Positions 16,757-25,380 of a stretch of DNA of 43,756 bases are shown in pieces. Origin of the DNA: a virus; IMG/VR virus record IMGVR_UViG_3300010430_000128, positions 1-43,756 of that record; one strand, given 5' to 3'. Each line of letters starts with the position of its first letter. Position 1 is the first letter of the stretch. The notes beneath the pieces were generated by a model. It made no database searches. It was not told the DNA's origin and saw only the letters and a program-made list of their open reading frames with translations. The position numbers and the translations under genes were made by a program.

Positions 16757-19700
16757 CTATTCTAATGGCTCTGGGCGGCCACATGACTTTCTGAGATAGT
16801 TATCCAGGCGTGCCCTATTGATTACTGAAATTGCCTGATCCATCAGGACCACTAAATTGTAGATTTTCACATCCGAATGACCTGCTGCTGTCTCATCATT
16901 GTTATAGGCACCAATCATGAAGTTATGTGCCAGGGTCGGTGCGGCAGTGGATGTTGCGGTATCGGCATAGAAGGCATTTTCATAGAAATCTACATTGGTG
17001 CCATTGCCATACATGATCATCGTGATGGGATCGGTTGTGTGAGTCGAGGCTGATTGTAGAGTGGCATTATCGATATCATCCCAGCCACCAGAGGGGTTGC
17101 CGGTCACATACGAAAGATAGAATCTCTCACCTGTTGAACTGATCAGACCAGCAATGTATTCTGTACTTGAATTATCAAGAATAGCCGTGGCGGCAGCCAT
17201 AATACCCTGCGTTGGGGCACTCAATGTATCTGAGGTAACCATATATTCTGTATTGGTATCATTGAATTCAACATAGTGTTTACCGGCGGCATCTCTCCCC
17301 AGTGTTGGTCGCTGCGCATTGGTTAGAGAAACAGCATGGTTTCCATCAATTTCTTTCACCACCACATTATCTATTGATCCAGTAAATGCAGTAATACCAT
17401 CCATTGAGAATGTGGTATTATCGATGCATTTACCGATAGAGGTATAGCTACCGACTGCGCTATTCTCATTCAGGATTTTATTACCCAGTCGAGCCGCCAC
17501 ACTGCCGGATGTGTATGCCGTGATATCATATGTGACGATATACCACTGACCGATAGTGATGGTTGTGGTCCAGTCAATTGTTTGGGTAGTGGTAGTGCCA
17601 TGAGCTTCGTCGCCAGAGACCGACCAGCCAGCATTGAGGGTGTAGTCCACCGAGGATTGGAAATCGCCTCCAGGGGTCAAATTTGTCTGACTATCGATGT
17701 ATTGAACAGCGGTCTTACCACCAAAGTTGCGCTTATCTAGCCAGATACCAACCTTGTCACCATCTACTGGATGATCTCCCAGCGAGGTTGTGGTGTTAAA
17801 GTCTCCCAGACCAACCCACATTGAAGTCAGGTCATTGGCATCATACCACCCACCTTCTTCGGTTGTGAATAGACTACCAGGATTCCAATTAATTTCGGAA
17901 TCGACATCGATGCCTGCCAGCTTACCATAGTAGCGTTCTATATCTCTGCGATAGTGTTCCTTCAGTGTACCATCAATCCAGAGACCACCCAGGAACTTAC
18001 CATCCAGGTACCCACCCGTACCATCTGTTACATCCTGCGCACCGATACAAATACCAGTGCCTCCCCCACCAAAGAGATCATCAACCTTTTTTAGGAATTG
18101 ACCATTCCAGAATACGGTAGCCGTATTACCAGCTGTCTTGCAGAAGGTCAGGACATGTGTATTGGATCGTGGGTTAAAATCTGTTACGGGAGTCGTACCA
18201 GTACCGGCGACATTCGCCCAGGCCACTGCACCCGCATTATCGTCCCTGAGAGAGCCTGTATCGGCTGATGTTGTTCCAAAGAGGGTACCGGCATTGTCAG
18301 GCCGCCATACGCCTATATGGGTCCAGGTATCGCCCAGAGAGGTCTTCGGACCCAGTTGATAGAATGAGTCATCAATACCATCGAATTCAATCGATCCATC
18401 AGAGCGCCATAGGGGCCGCTCACTGGCTGCATCAACGCTGATATGAGACCCAGGAACTTCCTTGGCCGAAACATTATCAACAGTCCCAACAAAATCATTA
18501 GAAAGGATTTCGATACTCGATCCTGATGCTCCGGCCTTGATGAATGCCTTGAATGGGGTTGTCAGAACAGTCATGTCATAGTCATACACGGTGCTATTAC
18601 TGATACGTACTCTGAGATTAGTACCACTGGACCGAACAAAATCGAAGGTCACCATATACCAATCATTACCGGCAGAACTGATATCTTGTGTGAGTGAGTC
18701 GCTTGTTGCTGTCAGGTTTCCGACACCGCCGGATATTGTGGCAGACCCGCCCTTGGTCCAATCAGTATCAGCATCAAAACCACCATTGGTAATTGCCTCT
18801 GTTTGTTGGTCCAGAAAAGCATTAATACTCAGACCTGTCAGGAATGCCTTATCAATTAGATGTGCAACAGGATCGTCCACATCAGGTTTACCCGTTCCAT
18901 CCAGATTCTCGACAATACTATCGGTATCCTCCAGGTCGATCCACATACCATTGGCGCTATACTGTGGTTCGAATAAAACAGCTGGTGTGAATGGCCCGCG
19001 AGTAATAGGTACGGTATGTTTGGCTCCTAGATGTCGTTCTAGATCATACCGGTCTTTGAATGAGGGCTCGCGACCAGACAGAACAAACTCATAAAGTTTA
19101 CCATTCAGATACTCAGCCGGGTTTTCTCCGCGCCCGAGAGTAATACTCGATGTATTGGACATATCGAATGATTCGACCGCAACAACATGCCTGCCATCTG
19201 TCAGAGAATCATGTACCGAGTTTCGTGTGCCGGGGAACCATGTGACACCATCCTTGCGATAGTCTGTATCACCAGGGAAGCTCGTAATAGACCCGCTACC
19301 ATCGGCATCATTACCCTGCAGGACATAATCAAATGTCCCGCTATCACCCATGAGTACAAAACGATCAGAGGCTTCTGGATAGGTCACGCACGTCAGTGTC
19401 GAACGCCGCCCCATCCGATCCAAGTTTTTAATCACCAAATAATCATCAGAACCATCGAAATCCATATCAGCCAGGATTTCACTTTCCGGTACTTCCCGGA
19501 GACGCACATCATCGAACTGTGAGGTACCAGCACCATCGGTTTGTAGATATATTGTTGCATTGGATTCGGTGGCCTGGAATAGAACAGAGAGTTCTTGAAA
19601 GGTTGTTTGGTCTGTTGTATTAGACCCATAATCACCTGAGATATTTGCAGTATTGGAGGATACTGTCAGGACAACATTAGCTCCTGCCACCACCTTGGCG

Positions 19701-20968
19701 CGGGCATATGCATAGTACCACTGAGCATCAACCAGATCGGTGAAACTCTGATAGGTACCGGATGAAGATGTTGTCAGGTTTTGCAGAATACCGCTCTGCC
19801 AGGAGGGGGTATTATTGGCCTCTGATTGGTTAGTCCAATTGCTGATATCAGAATCGAATGTACCATTCAAAACAATGTCATCATTTAATTGTTTTAGAGA
19901 AACATTGTCGATGGTCCCGGTAGTAGTACCTGATGTCATGATATAGAAGTCAGTACCATCGGCTTTCAGAACAGATGTGTGGGTTGCATTGGTCGAGAAG
20001 TCTGCACTATCCACGGTACCGAGTCGAGCTTTGAAGGCCCCGGCGGTGCGCGTCACGATATCAAAAGAGACTTCATACCATTTATCGGTAATTACATCAT
20101 CAACAATCTGTCTTATATAAGAACCATTGGGCGCAGATGAGAAGTTGGCAACATTACCACTAATGGTGGCATTGCTCTTGATCCAGTCTGTATCTTGAAT
20201 AAACAGAGGGTTATTCAATAGATTAGGAGTAACGGTCAGAGCTGCATTCGCTCCATCAGGAACTATGGATAGTACCCTGGGGCGGTTCGCCGCCGAGGGA
20301 GCAAAGGCATGATATCCAGGAACGGCCTTGACCTCCACTTCCGAGATAGTGAAGGTATCATTGATTGATGTTGAACCATCCTCGATAACAAGACGGAATG
20401 TATATCCTGGTGAAGTCGGTGGTGCAATAAATGTTTCGACCACATTACCTATTTCGGATACACTAACAAAAGGAACAGAAGGACCAGAATAGGATGTGAT
20501 CCTGAGCTGGGAGGCATCACCAAAAGAAGCAGCATCAAAGTTGAATTTAATATAATACAATCCAATGAAGTTTGGATCGAATGTGTTATCCGGGAGAGCG
20601 ATTCCTGGTCTGTCCTGGGTGCCAGCGGTATCAGTAAAGGTATAGCTGCTATTACCTGCAGTAACCCATGTGCCTGTTCCGACTACACTGAAATCATCCA
20701 GACTACTTACTAGATTAGTTGTTGTGTTGAGGTATTCCCGGAAGGTACCGGAACCCAATTGGCTCTTATCGAAAAGAGTACCAATAGGCGAATCAACTCT
20801 ACCTAATTTATTCACACCATAGAATTGGGTGCCATCGCAGATATCTTCGTTGATTGTATCGAGATCGTTTGGATCGTACCAGACACCTGCCTCCCCATTG
20901 GCGAATAAACGCCAAGGGTAAAAACGATCTGCAGAAGGTGGTAAACGTAGTCTACGGTTAGCAGTCAT
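16757..20968 (-). CDS. Giant modular tail fibre with three repeated WYDPxDL modules
   Basis: 1403 residues. Three related modules start at about residues 20, 663 and 1029, each opening with an LF...G.W.D..D pattern (GVWYDPNDLDT; GMWIDLEDTDS; GGWYDANDLTS) followed by a DP/V-x-x-L-x-DK element (IGTLFDKS; VAHLIDKA; VGIWLDKR). Each is followed by beta-sandwich stretches resembling carbohydrate-binding domains (TNGGFDADTDWTKG, WYMVTFDF, TGTIDNVSLKQL) and LamG-like strands (YLNGKLYEFVLSGR; YLDGKFLGGLWIDG). These are features of phage surface-binding fibres. The gene starts at the stop of the 539-aa fibre (TAATG). It lies between the gp7-like gene and gp8, which are adjacent in T4. Confidence 0.7.
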   Translation of the reverse strand: MTANRRLRLPPSADRFYPWRLFANGEAGVWYDPNDLDTINEDICDGTQFYGVNKLGRVDSPIGTLFDKSQLGSGTFREYLNTTTNLVSSLDDFSVVGTGTWVTAGNSSYTFTDTAGTQDRPGIALPDNTFDPNFIGLYYIKFNFDAASFGDASQLRITSYSGPSVPFVSVSEIGNVVETFIAPPTSPGYTFRLVIEDGSTSINDTFTISEVEVKAVPGYHAFAPSAANRPRVLSIVPDGANAALTVTPNLLNNPLFIQDTDWIKSNATISGNVANFSSAPNGSYIRQIVDDVITDKWYEVSFDIVTRTAGAFKARLGTVDSADFSTNATHTSVLKADGTDFYIMTSGTTTGTIDNVSLKQLNDDIVLNGTFDSDISNWTNQSEANNTPSWQSGILQNLTTSSSGTYQSFTDLVDAQWYYAYARAKVVAGANVVLTVSSNTANISGDYGSNTTDQTTFQELSVLFQATESNATIYLQTDGAGTSQFDDVRLREVPESEILADMDFDGSDDYLVIKNLDRMGRRSTLTCVTYPEASDRFVLMGDSGTFDYVLQGNDADGSGSITSFPGDTDYRKDGVTWFPGTRNSVHDSLTDGRHVVAVESFDMSNTSSITLGRGENPAEYLNGKLYEFVLSGREPSFKDRYDLERHLGAKHTVPITRGPFTPAVLFEPQYSANGMWIDLEDTDSIVENLDGTGKPDVDDPVAHLIDKAFLTGLSINAFLDQQTEAITNGGFDADTDWTKGGSATISGGVGNLTATSDSLTQDISSAGNDWYMVTFDFVRSSGTNLRVRISNSTVYDYDMTVLTTPFKAFIKAGASGSSIEILSNDFVGTVDNVSAKEVPGSHISVDAASERPLWRSDGSIEFDGIDDSFYQLGPKTSLGDTWTHIGVWRPDNAGTLFGTTSADTGSLRDDNAGAVAWANVAGTGTTPVTDFNPRSNTHVLTFCKTAGNTATVFWNGQFLKKVDDLFGGGGTGICIGAQDVTDGTGGYLDGKFLGGLWIDGTLKEHYRRDIERYYGKLAGIDVDSEINWNPGSLFTTEEGGWYDANDLTSMWVGLGDFNTTTSLGDHPVDGDKVGIWLDKRNFGGKTAVQYIDSQTNLTPGGDFQSSVDYTLNAGWSVSGDEAHGTTTTQTIDWTTTITIGQWYIVTYDITAYTSGSVAARLGNKILNENSAVGSYTSIGKCIDNTTFSMDGITAFTGSIDNVVVKEIDGNHAVSLTNAQRPTLGRDAAGKHYVEFNDTNTEYMVTSDTLSAPTQGIMAAATAILDNSSTEYIAGLISSTGERFYLSYVTGNPSGGWDDIDNATLQSASTHTTDPITMIMYGNGTNVDFYENAFYADTATSTAAPTLAHNFMIGAYNNDETAAGHSDVKIYNLVVLMDQAISVINRARLDNYLRKSCGRPEPLE

Positions 20969-22587
20969 TAGTAGAGATTGAGACCTCCAACAAATCCGTA
21001 CCAGATCGCCCCACCATCGAGGGTGGTAAAGGTCAGGACATCAACACCATTTGTTGTCAGTGTTGGTGCTGTGCCGCCTTCCCATTTTACTGCAGCTGGC
21101 CATGATACTGTTTGGCTACCACCATTGGTCAGGATCAAGGTAAAGGAACCTGCTGTGCCTGATGCTGGTGGATTAGAGAATGTGAATGTGGTTGCAGAGG
21201 TATCGACAGTACCGGTCACGATATTACCAGCAGTAAAGTCGATATCCTGGGTACCGCCACCGATTGAACCAATGGCATTAATAGCTTCGCCATAATCCTT
21301 GAGAACTGGTTTGGTCAGCAGATTATCTTCGAAGGAAACATTAGCCGCCATCTGGACCGTATCACCAACAACAATTTTTTCATTAGTATCTTTTCTGATA
21401 CGGAAATTACGTGTTGTGCCGGTACCGGCTGATTCCATATCGATGGAGAAAATACCACCAGTCCACTTTAATGAACCACGCTCATAGTTGGAAACATTGG
21501 TATATGTATTATAGATATTGAATATCTGAGGATTAGTCGTGCGACGGAGCGCCAGGGTATCTGCAGCAATATCGCGCTGGAGAATAACATCAGCAGATGA
21601 ACCAAATCGAATTGATTCGTTGGTTGGGTCTATTCCCACACCCAGGACTGCGCCTGATGTCAATACCTTGAATATACCAGAACCACCCAACTGGGCTTCC
21701 AGATCGGTCAGAGTAGCAGTGAGGCGGCTCAGGGATACCTCCCCGGCTTTACTTACCGAGAACTGTGTGCTGGAATCAACCTGTAGGTCCATCAGGAGAG
21801 ATGCAGCATCAGATGCCGTATCGGTAATATCCATTGAGATTGCAGATGGGGCACCCGTGGTATTCCATGTCTGGGTAAGCTCCAGGATACTAACGGCATC
21901 AGAACCGCTCAGGCCCTGTCCCAGCAGCCTAATTGCTCGCTTGGTACCTGTTCCTGCCGAGTCCGTGGCGATAGTCAGGCCGAAGGTATTGACCTGGAAA
22001 TAGCCCATCTCATAGTTACTACCATCAGTATAGGTACCATAGATATTAAATCGTTGATTGTTTGTGGTCCGGCGCAGCGCCAGGGTATCAGCAGCACCGT
22101 CCCGGCGCAGGACAACATCCTCATTACCAAAACTAAGTTTATCATCACCCTCGACATTGATACCATTGGTGGACATCCAGGTACCATCACCACCGAATGT
22201 ACCAGAAACATTAACACCACCAGATGGTGTAACGAGTCCAGTCAGATCGACTGTAAAAACCGAGGAAGAATCAACCTGGAGATCGGTCAATAAAGAACTC
22301 GCGCCCGAGGCTGTATCGGTAATATCGAGTTTAATTGCTACAGGATTGCCAGAGGTATTCCAGGTACCTGCCAAATCAATAAATGATGTTGAATCGGTAC
22401 CCGTCAGGGAATAACCACTAATACCCAACCCACCCTTATTGGCAGCAGACATCACCCGGCTGAATAGGTCATCAACCGTTATTTTCTTGGATACTGGTGT
22501 GCCGCCTGGATCATCAACAATTGGTAATAAGTCTTCACCTACTGGAGCTGTTAATGATACTAATGCCGAAATCTTTGAGTCAGCCAT
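20968..22587 (-). CDS. Tail fibre protein with duplicated internal module
   Basis: 539 residues. The N-terminus (ADSKISALVSLTAPVGEDLLPIVDDP) is a common start of environmental phage fibre proteins and probably attaches to the baseplate. Two copies of a roughly 150-residue module follow, at about 105-225 and 255-390, each containing DITDTAS, DLQVDSS, AADTLALRRTTN, FNIY-TYT-SNYE and SAGTGT. The C-terminal 110 residues are a beta-rich domain (FSNPPASGTAGSFTLIL, TFTTLDGGAIWYGF) similar to the ends of many fibre or tail-spike proteins. Likely a trimeric fibre; specificity unknown. Stop TAA overlaps the start of the 1403-aa fibre. Confidence 0.7.
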   Translation of the reverse strand: MADSKISALVSLTAPVGEDLLPIVDDPGGTPVSKKITVDDLFSRVMSAANKGGLGISGYSLTGTDSTSFIDLAGTWNTSGNPVAIKLDITDTASGASSLLTDLQVDSSSVFTVDLTGLVTPSGGVNVSGTFGGDGTWMSTNGINVEGDDKLSFGNEDVVLRRDGAADTLALRRTTNNQRFNIYGTYTDGSNYEMGYFQVNTFGLTIATDSAGTGTKRAIRLLGQGLSGSDAVSILELTQTWNTTGAPSAISMDITDTASDAASLLMDLQVDSSTQFSVSKAGEVSLSRLTATLTDLEAQLGGSGIFKVLTSGAVLGVGIDPTNESIRFGSSADVILQRDIAADTLALRRTTNPQIFNIYNTYTNVSNYERGSLKWTGGIFSIDMESAGTGTTRNFRIRKDTNEKIVVGDTVQMAANVSFEDNLLTKPVLKDYGEAINAIGSIGGGTQDIDFTAGNIVTGTVDTSATTFTFSNPPASGTAGSFTLILTNGGSQTVSWPAAVKWEGGTAPTLTTNGVDVLTFTTLDGGAIWYGFVGGLNLY

Positions 22588-22602
22588 GTTTCTTAATCCT
22601 GT

Positions 22603-25377
22603 TTATGTAACGCTTTCAAGAAGGAAGGAACCTCCATCTTCCTGTAGGTAGTAATTATCGGTGCCGGTTTCCAAAATTAAGCTATCATCTGGTTTAATTC
22701 TGGTATCGCCGAGTTCTGGTTGCGAGCTAATATCATCGGCAGTGAGATCATGGGTCTGGGCAATTGTTGGTGTCTCAACTTCACTTGCGCTTTCAATTTC
22801 ATCAATTGCACCAAGAACACTAACACCGGTAAATGTTGGGTAACCCATTGGGGTTGCCGATTCAATATCGCTGGCATCTAGGATGTAACCACCCTGTGGT
22901 GTACCGGTTTCAGTATTTATGGTAATTCCAACTGCCGTTAGACCCTGGGTCTGGCTGAGTGTTGGTCCACCAAGTTGTGGTACCGAGCTGATCGATGTAC
23001 CTGCAATGACCACGCCTGGGATTGGAACACCAAGTTCTGTGGTAACTTCCATATCGGCAGGTACGATGACCTGGAACTGTTCCAACTCGACTTCTGTGGA
23101 AATCGAACCATAGGACTCGATGCCTTGTGGCTGTAGGGTACCATCGAATCCATCGCGGTAATCATCAACTTCTGGTCCGACCCATTCGATTTCTTCTTCT
23201 TCCCCGATCTGTTGGCCAAGGTAGCTTGTGCTTTCCAGACCGATTGCAGTAAGAACATTAATTGGAATATTAGTAACAAGTGGCGCACCCAATTCAGGTA
23301 GTGCTTCGAGGCTGATATCGCCAAGAATATGGAGCTGACCAATTGTGAGAACTGGAATTTCTGTAGCAGATTCGATGCTTGTTGGAACACCCAACTGCAG
23401 ACCGGCTATCGGGATGCCAATAGATGTGGCCGATTCAATACCAAGTTCTGTCAGGTAGTGTTCTTGACCAAATGTAGGAATAGAAATCTCTGGTGTTGAG
23501 GTGGCTTCACCAATATTTTCAAATACCCATTTAACATTTGGTATGGGCAATCCAGTTTCACTCAGTGATTCGATATCATCTGCAAGACCGAGCTGGTAGT
23601 TACGTCCTACTGGAGGCATACCCAACTCAGGGATAGATTCGATACTGACCGCATCAGTCAGGAATTGCATAACGCTAACAATAAACTCGGCTAGTCCGAT
23701 ACGTGAAAGCAGGTTGGTATCAAACACAAATCCGCCGAAGTACTGGGTACCGGCGACATGCAATAGCTGCTTGAGCATATCCTCGTATTTGGATAGCTGG
23801 ATGGGTGATCGTATCTCATAGGAATAGTCCTGATAATAGAACCCATCGAATAGTTTCTTCTGATCTGATAGAAATCCACCCTTTTGGCGATAGAACCCAG
23901 AGCCGGTACCATACCTACCCAGTCCTGCAGATGCCACGGCAATCCTGTTATTAGAAACCAGATTAATTGATTCGCCTTCACGATATCCAAACCCAGAATC
24001 AACAATCTCTAATTCAGTAATGGCACCATTCGAGAATGCCGCCGGAGATTGGATTTCTGCATTAAAGCCAATGAATTTGGATTCAATATCAGCAGTCACA
24101 GCAGTGATATTGGCTTGCGCACCCGACTGCTGACCGACGATAAAGGTCGTGCTATTGGATGTTTCAGTAAAGTTCTGGCTATCATTGAGACGCAGCCGAG
24201 AAACAACCAGGAATGAGGAGTTCGATGAGATAACAATACCTCGTGCGCCTGTTGCTTCCTGTAGGACATCTTCCCCCCTCTTGAATGAGAAGGTCGATCC
24301 CGTAATAGCCAGCTCATCCTGCCCGAATTTTTTCTGGGCATAGGTCAGGTTCTCATACACACGAATGAATGGATCGGTGTTGTAGTTCGCCCCGGTATTG
24401 ATGAATTCGAGCGCACCAATGCGACCAATGGTAAACGAAGTATTGGATAGGATATTATCCAGGATACCATAGGTTAGGTTCGCAGATGTATTACCAGGGA
24501 AGCCCCAGGAGTAGTAACCATTAGATGATGCATCAGTAAATCCTGGGTTAGTCTCTAGTGTCAGCGTTGTATCATTAGTAACATTGTTAATCCGATGTGT
24601 CTCTACTGAACCAGAACCCTTGATTGTTAACCAGCGGTGCATGGTTATTGGTAGATCAGTTAACGCGGCAGAGAAGGCAGAGTTAACCACCAGGAAGGCA
24701 GAGTTAACGACTTCGCGGACACGAACATATTCAGTATTGATTTTGAGAATATCACCAGCAACGATTTCATTCTCGAAATCAGTACCATCACCAAAGACTG
24801 TATTGGATGAGGTATTAACGGAGGCATTACCCGTTATGGAGAACCCAACCTCTGAGAGGAATGAGGTGCCGCTACCGGTTATTTCTGGATCGCCAGATGA
24901 TATATCCAGGGTACCGGTCAACTTGGGGTGTGTCAGCGGGTAGTTATAGTAATCAATGATATAGTCATTATTGATATCGATTGTTTCTTGATACAGCAGT
25001 GAATTACTGACCTGGAAGCCCAGACCAGAACCATCCGATACGAATATGATTGTACCGGTAACACCACTGTTTTCTGAATAGACATAGTTATTGGTGAGTG
25101 TGGAGAAATCACCATTCCATAGATCAATGAGACCAACCTCGAATTTTTGGGTGACCACATTCGCCGTGGCATTCGAGATACCGCCAGTGATTTGTGTGTT
25201 GGATTTGAATACACCATCAATTTCATTGACCAGAAGCGTGCCCTGATCACCAAAGTCCAGATCAAATCTGTTGACAATACCTGTTGCGGTCTTGGTCGAT
25301 CCTTCGAGCTGGTAAACCTCTTCGTTTTCTAGGAAGTCATTGACCTTGGTATCGACAAAGATCGAAGTCTGGTTCGA
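22603..25377 (-). CDS. 7: C-terminal part of gp7-like baseplate wedge protein, beyond an in-frame UGA
   Basis: This frame directly continues that of the gene ending at 25378, interrupted only by the UGA at 25380-25378. Translated from 25377 it gives 924 residues (SNQTSIFVDTKVNDFLENEE...). The only conventional start is a GTG at 25158 without a Shine-Dalgarno, which would discard 73 residues that read as good protein. Residues 1-500 are beta-rich structural units (SDGSGLGFQVSN, GSGTSFLSEVGF). Roughly 22720-23655 encodes about 14 imperfect 20-24-residue repeats of the type IESxxELGxPxxGQxHxL. I infer one 1411-codon gp7-like wedge gene with UGA readthrough; a separate gene with an unusual start or a broken gene are the alternatives. 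Confidence 0.7.
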   Translation of the reverse strand, partial: SNQTSIFVDTKVNDFLENEEVYQLEGSTKTATGIVNRFDLDFGDQGTLLVNEIDGVFKSNTQITGGISNATANVVTQKFEVGLIDLWNGDFSTLTNNYVYSENSGVTGTIIFVSDGSGLGFQVSNSLLYQETIDINNDYIIDYYNYPLTHPKLTGTLDISSGDPEITGSGTSFLSEVGFSITGNASVNTSSNTVFGDGTDFENEIVAGDILKINTEYVRVREVVNSAFLVVNSAFSAALTDLPITMHRWLTIKGSGSVETHRINNVTNDTTLTLETNPGFTDASSNGYYSWGFPGNTSANLTYGILDNILSNTSFTIGRIGALEFINTGANYNTDPFIRVYENLTYAQKKFGQDELAITGSTFSFKRGEDVLQEATGARGIVISSNSSFLVVSRLRLNDSQNFTETSNSTTFIVGQQSGAQANITAVTADIESKFIGFNAEIQSPAAFSNGAITELEIVDSGFGYREGESINLVSNNRIAVASAGLGRYGTGSGFYRQKGGFLSDQKKLFDGFYYQDYSYEIRSPIQLSKYEDMLKQLLHVAGTQYFGGFVFDTNLLSRIGLAEFIVSVMQFLTDAVSIESIPELGMPPVGRNYQLGLADDIESLSETGLPIPNVKWVFENIGEATSTPEISIPTFGQEHYLTELGIESATSIGIPIAGLQLGVPTSIESATEIPVLTIGQLHILGDISLEALPELGAPLVTNIPINVLTAIGLESTSYLGQQIGEEEEIEWVGPEVDDYRDGFDGTLQPQGIESYGSISTEVELEQFQVIVPADMEVTTELGVPIPGVVIAGTSISSVPQLGGPTLSQTQGLTAVGITINTETGTPQGGYILDASDIESATPMGYPTFTGVSVLGAIDEIESASEVETPTIAQTHDLTADDISSQPELGDTRIKPDDSLILETGTDNYYLQEDGGSFLLESVT
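22720..23655 (-). repeat. Tandem 20-24-residue protein repeats in gp7-like C-terminus
   Basis: The coding sequence holds about 14 degenerate repeats whose core is I-[ES]-S-x-[PT]-x-[LI]-G-x-P-[TL] followed by a G/Q-x-H-x-L turn; clear examples are SIESIPELGMPPVG, ISLEALPELGAPL, ISSVPQLGGPTLSQ and DIESATPMGYPTF. A non-repeat acidic insertion (EEEEIEWVGPEVDDYRD) interrupts the array in the middle. Confidence 0.65.
24673..24708 (-). repeat. 15-bp direct repeat, 21-bp period
   Basis: GAAGGCAGAGTTAAC occurs at 24673-24687 and 24694-24708 on the plus strand. On the coding strand it gives the peptide repeat VNSAF twice, seven residues apart. Confidence 0.7.
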
Positions 25378-25380
25378 TCA
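25360..25380 (-). other. In-frame UGA with adjacent perfect inverted repeat (candidate recoding site 1)
   Basis: The UGA at 25380-25378 follows GGC-AAT-GTC-ATG-GCA. Starting at its second base, GATCGAA (25379-25373) and TTCGATC (25366-25360) form a perfect seven-base-pair stem around a six-base loop (CCAGAC). The reading frame is open before and after. An ATG overlapping the UGA (ATGA) opens another frame that stops after 14 codons, so it is not the start of a gene. Confidence 0.6.

Noticed and set aside
16749-16784. Upstream start at 16784 for the 117-residue gene
   Set aside because: It would overlap the end of the fibre gene without a ribosome site, whereas ATG 16748 has AGGAG at good spacing.
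25158-25158. GTG at 25158 as start of a separate 851-residue gene
   Set aside because: No Shine-Dalgarno before it, and 73 upstream codons in the same frame are open and protein-like back to the UGA that ends the previous gene.
25360-25380. Selenocysteine insertion at UGA site 1
   Set aside because: A hairpin follows the UGA, but its loop is CCAGAC rather than the GGUCU type of bacterial elements, and no redox motif or selenoprotein similarity is visible.
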